The notes below the pieces were generated by a model. That model saw only the letters and a program-made list of their open reading frames with translations, was not told where the DNA came from and did no database searches. Source: Closterium sp. NIES-65 (Eukaryota > Streptophyta > Zygnematophyceae > Desmidiales > Closteriaceae). Taken from it: DNA of 64,000 nt. The DNA lies in NCBI GenBank assembly GCA_948144175.1, contig CANXME010000398.1, positions 485,501-549,500 on the forward strand. Direction: 5' to 3'. How positions within the stretch are numbered: position 1 is the first letter of the stretch; the number at the start of each line of letters is the position of its first letter. This document shows, piece by piece, positions 62,772 through 64,000 of the stretch. Position numbers and translations under genes: made by a program.

Positions 62772-64000
62772 CTAAGGGAAGAGGAGGACCAGTAGAAGGC
62801 GGGAGACCAAGAACCTGCTGTAGGAGCGGAACGAAGTACGGCCGAGGCCGCGTGGCGACTCCAGACACAGCAGGGACAGCCCAGCACCCCCAGCGGCAGC
62901 ACCAGCGCCAGGAGCACCTCCAGCTCCAATACCTCGAGCAGCACCAGTAGTACCCCCAGCACCACCGCCTCCAGGACCGACAGCAGTAGCCTCAGCGCCA
63001 ACACCCTCAACAGCTCCAGCTCCAGTCGCACCCGCAGGCCCAACAGCTCTAGTACTCCCACCACGAGGACCTCCGAGACCCGCGGTACCAGCACCCTCAG
63101 CAGGCGGAGAACCTCCAGCTCCAGCAGCACGCCTCCAGCGCCGGGCAAACCACTCACGCAGCTCCTGTGGAGAGAGGGGCTCCCGTCGAGACAAAGCACC
63201 CGGAGAACCTCCAGGCCCAGCACCGCCAGACGCCACACGAGAAGGCGAAACTCCCTCAAGCTCCGCACCTCCAGGCTCAGCACCTCCAGGCGTAGCACCC
63301 CCAGGCTCAGTACCCCCAGGCTCACCACCCCCAGGCTCAGCACCCCCAGTTGCAGCACCCCCAGGCTCAGCACCCCCAGTAGTAGCACCCGCAGGCTCAG
63401 CACCCCCAGGCGCAGCACCCGCACGCTCAGCACCCGCAGAGTCAGCACCCCCAGGCTCAGCACCAGAGTCCCTTCTAACCTCAACAGGCTCGACTGCGTC
63501 TACCTGGGACACACTTGAAGGGGCAGGACCCTGAAGGCGGAGGGGGTCTACCGAGGGGGGACCTGTCACAAGGAAGAGTGGTGGCGGGGGGAGGGACGGA
63601 GTGCGGTAGGGGAAGAGGCGGTAGAAGGGGACCGACTCGTCAAACGTGACGTCCTGGGAGGACAGAACACGGCGAGAGGTGGGGTGGTAGAACTGCCACC
63701 CTGGCGCGTCAGAGGGGAAGCCTAGGAAGACGCAAGGAGCAGCACGAGGGGATAGCTTGTCCGCAGACAAGTCGCGAACAAACGCCCGAGATCCCCAGAC
63801 ACGGAACGCAGACGCATCGCCAACCTTCCCCATCCATAGCAAAGCTGGGGAGGTCTCCGGCATGGAGACCCTGGGGTGAAGGTTGATCAGATGCGCCGCG
63901 TACTGAACCGCAAAAAGCCACAGAAAATGGGGGGCAGCCGCATGCATCATGGACGTACGAGCGACATCCATGACCATGCCAATGCGGCGCTCAGCAATCC
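62772..64000 (-). pseudogene. Copia integrase C-half and repetitive linker
   Basis: From the window edge: MVMDVARTSMMHAAAPHFLW, YAAHLINLHPRVSMPETSP, FRVWGSRAFVRDLSADKLSP, VFLGFPSDAPGWQFYHPTSR, then a linker with about 20 Gly-Ala-Glu-Pro-Gly repeats (63270-63480), the motif LSPQELREWFARRWRRAAG (about 63160) and Gly/Ala-rich sequence to a stop at 62772. The frame does not join the RT frame directly, so at least one indel or stop lies between 62571 and 62772. Confidence 0.85.

Larger units (their letters stand above)
60250..64000 (-). mobile_element. Ty1-copia element (-), running off the window
   Basis: 3' LTR at about 60250-60380 (minus strand TGTCAGAACATT...; the inner edge with CACCCCCATAG polypurine tract is clear, the outer edge uncertain), 3' untranslated region with AT-rich repeat near 60520-60560, then RNase H, RT, linker and integrase right to left from 63977. 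It was inserted in the gypsy element (+). Its 5' part, gag and 5' LTR lie beyond 64000. Confidence 0.9.

Noticed and set aside
1..64000. CRISPR arrays, bacterial operons, tRNA or rRNA genes
   Set aside because: Spliced genes and retroelements show a eukaryotic nuclear sequence; no regularly spaced repeat-spacer pattern, cloverleaf or rRNA core was recognised.

Overview
The window reads as nuclear DNA of a plant-lineage eukaryote with compact genes and heavy retrotransposon load. Genes have short GT-AG introns. One gene encodes a TBL/PMR5-type (DUF231) acyltransferase, a family of streptophytes, and the retroelements are plant-like Ty1-copia, chromodomain-type Ty3-gypsy and an APE-type LINE. 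GC-rich microsatellites and homopolymeric protein tracts (poly-Gln, poly-Ala, poly-Gly, poly-Ser) are everywhere. My best guess is a streptophyte alga, possibly a zygnematophyte such as Closterium; that is inference, not proof.

Layout. 1-16.3 kb is the gene-richer part: a type II membrane methyltransferase-like protein (3368-4465, +), a small secreted Cys-containing glycoprotein of unknown family (5692-6603, -, five exons), a 1090-residue coiled-coil, low-complexity, tail-anchored protein (7629-10901, -), and a 504-residue low-complexity protein with a conserved acidic core (12806-14836, -, three exons). 16.3-28.3 kb is a retrotransposon nest: a solo gypsy LTR, then one old gypsy element (16760-28313, -) bounded by ACATC/ACATT, into which copia-derived material (about 17236-22165) and a young non-autonomous LTR element (22973-24479) were inserted. 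28.75-37.78 kb is an 11-exon IWS1/Spn1 transcription elongation factor. 37.94-51.26 kb is a full-length LINE (-) with 12-bp target-site duplications; its ORF1 is split by a 7.2-kb copia element (43872-51049, +) with identical 110-bp LTRs. 52.2-56.0 kb is the TBL gene (+, five exons). 56.3-64 kb is a gypsy element (+), itself carrying a solo LTR in gag, truncated by a copia element (-) that runs off the window.

Three themes stand out. First, three unrelated host genes carry many partial exon copies in their introns, and the copies follow one rule: copies upstream of the real exon keep its 5' part plus acceptor, copies downstream keep its 3' part plus donor. This is what tandem duplications across splice junctions would give. 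Second, two diverged gypsy copies of opposite orientation both keep a G_GGA_AAC slippery heptamer, a 7-nt spacer and a predicted hairpin exactly where gag passes to the -1 pol frame. Third, in-frame TAG codons recur in the copia polyproteins, including in the element with identical LTRs and, in another copy, at positions that are Gln in its relative.

The host genes look like unrelated housekeeping and cell-wall or secretory genes; nothing suggests an operon or gene cluster.
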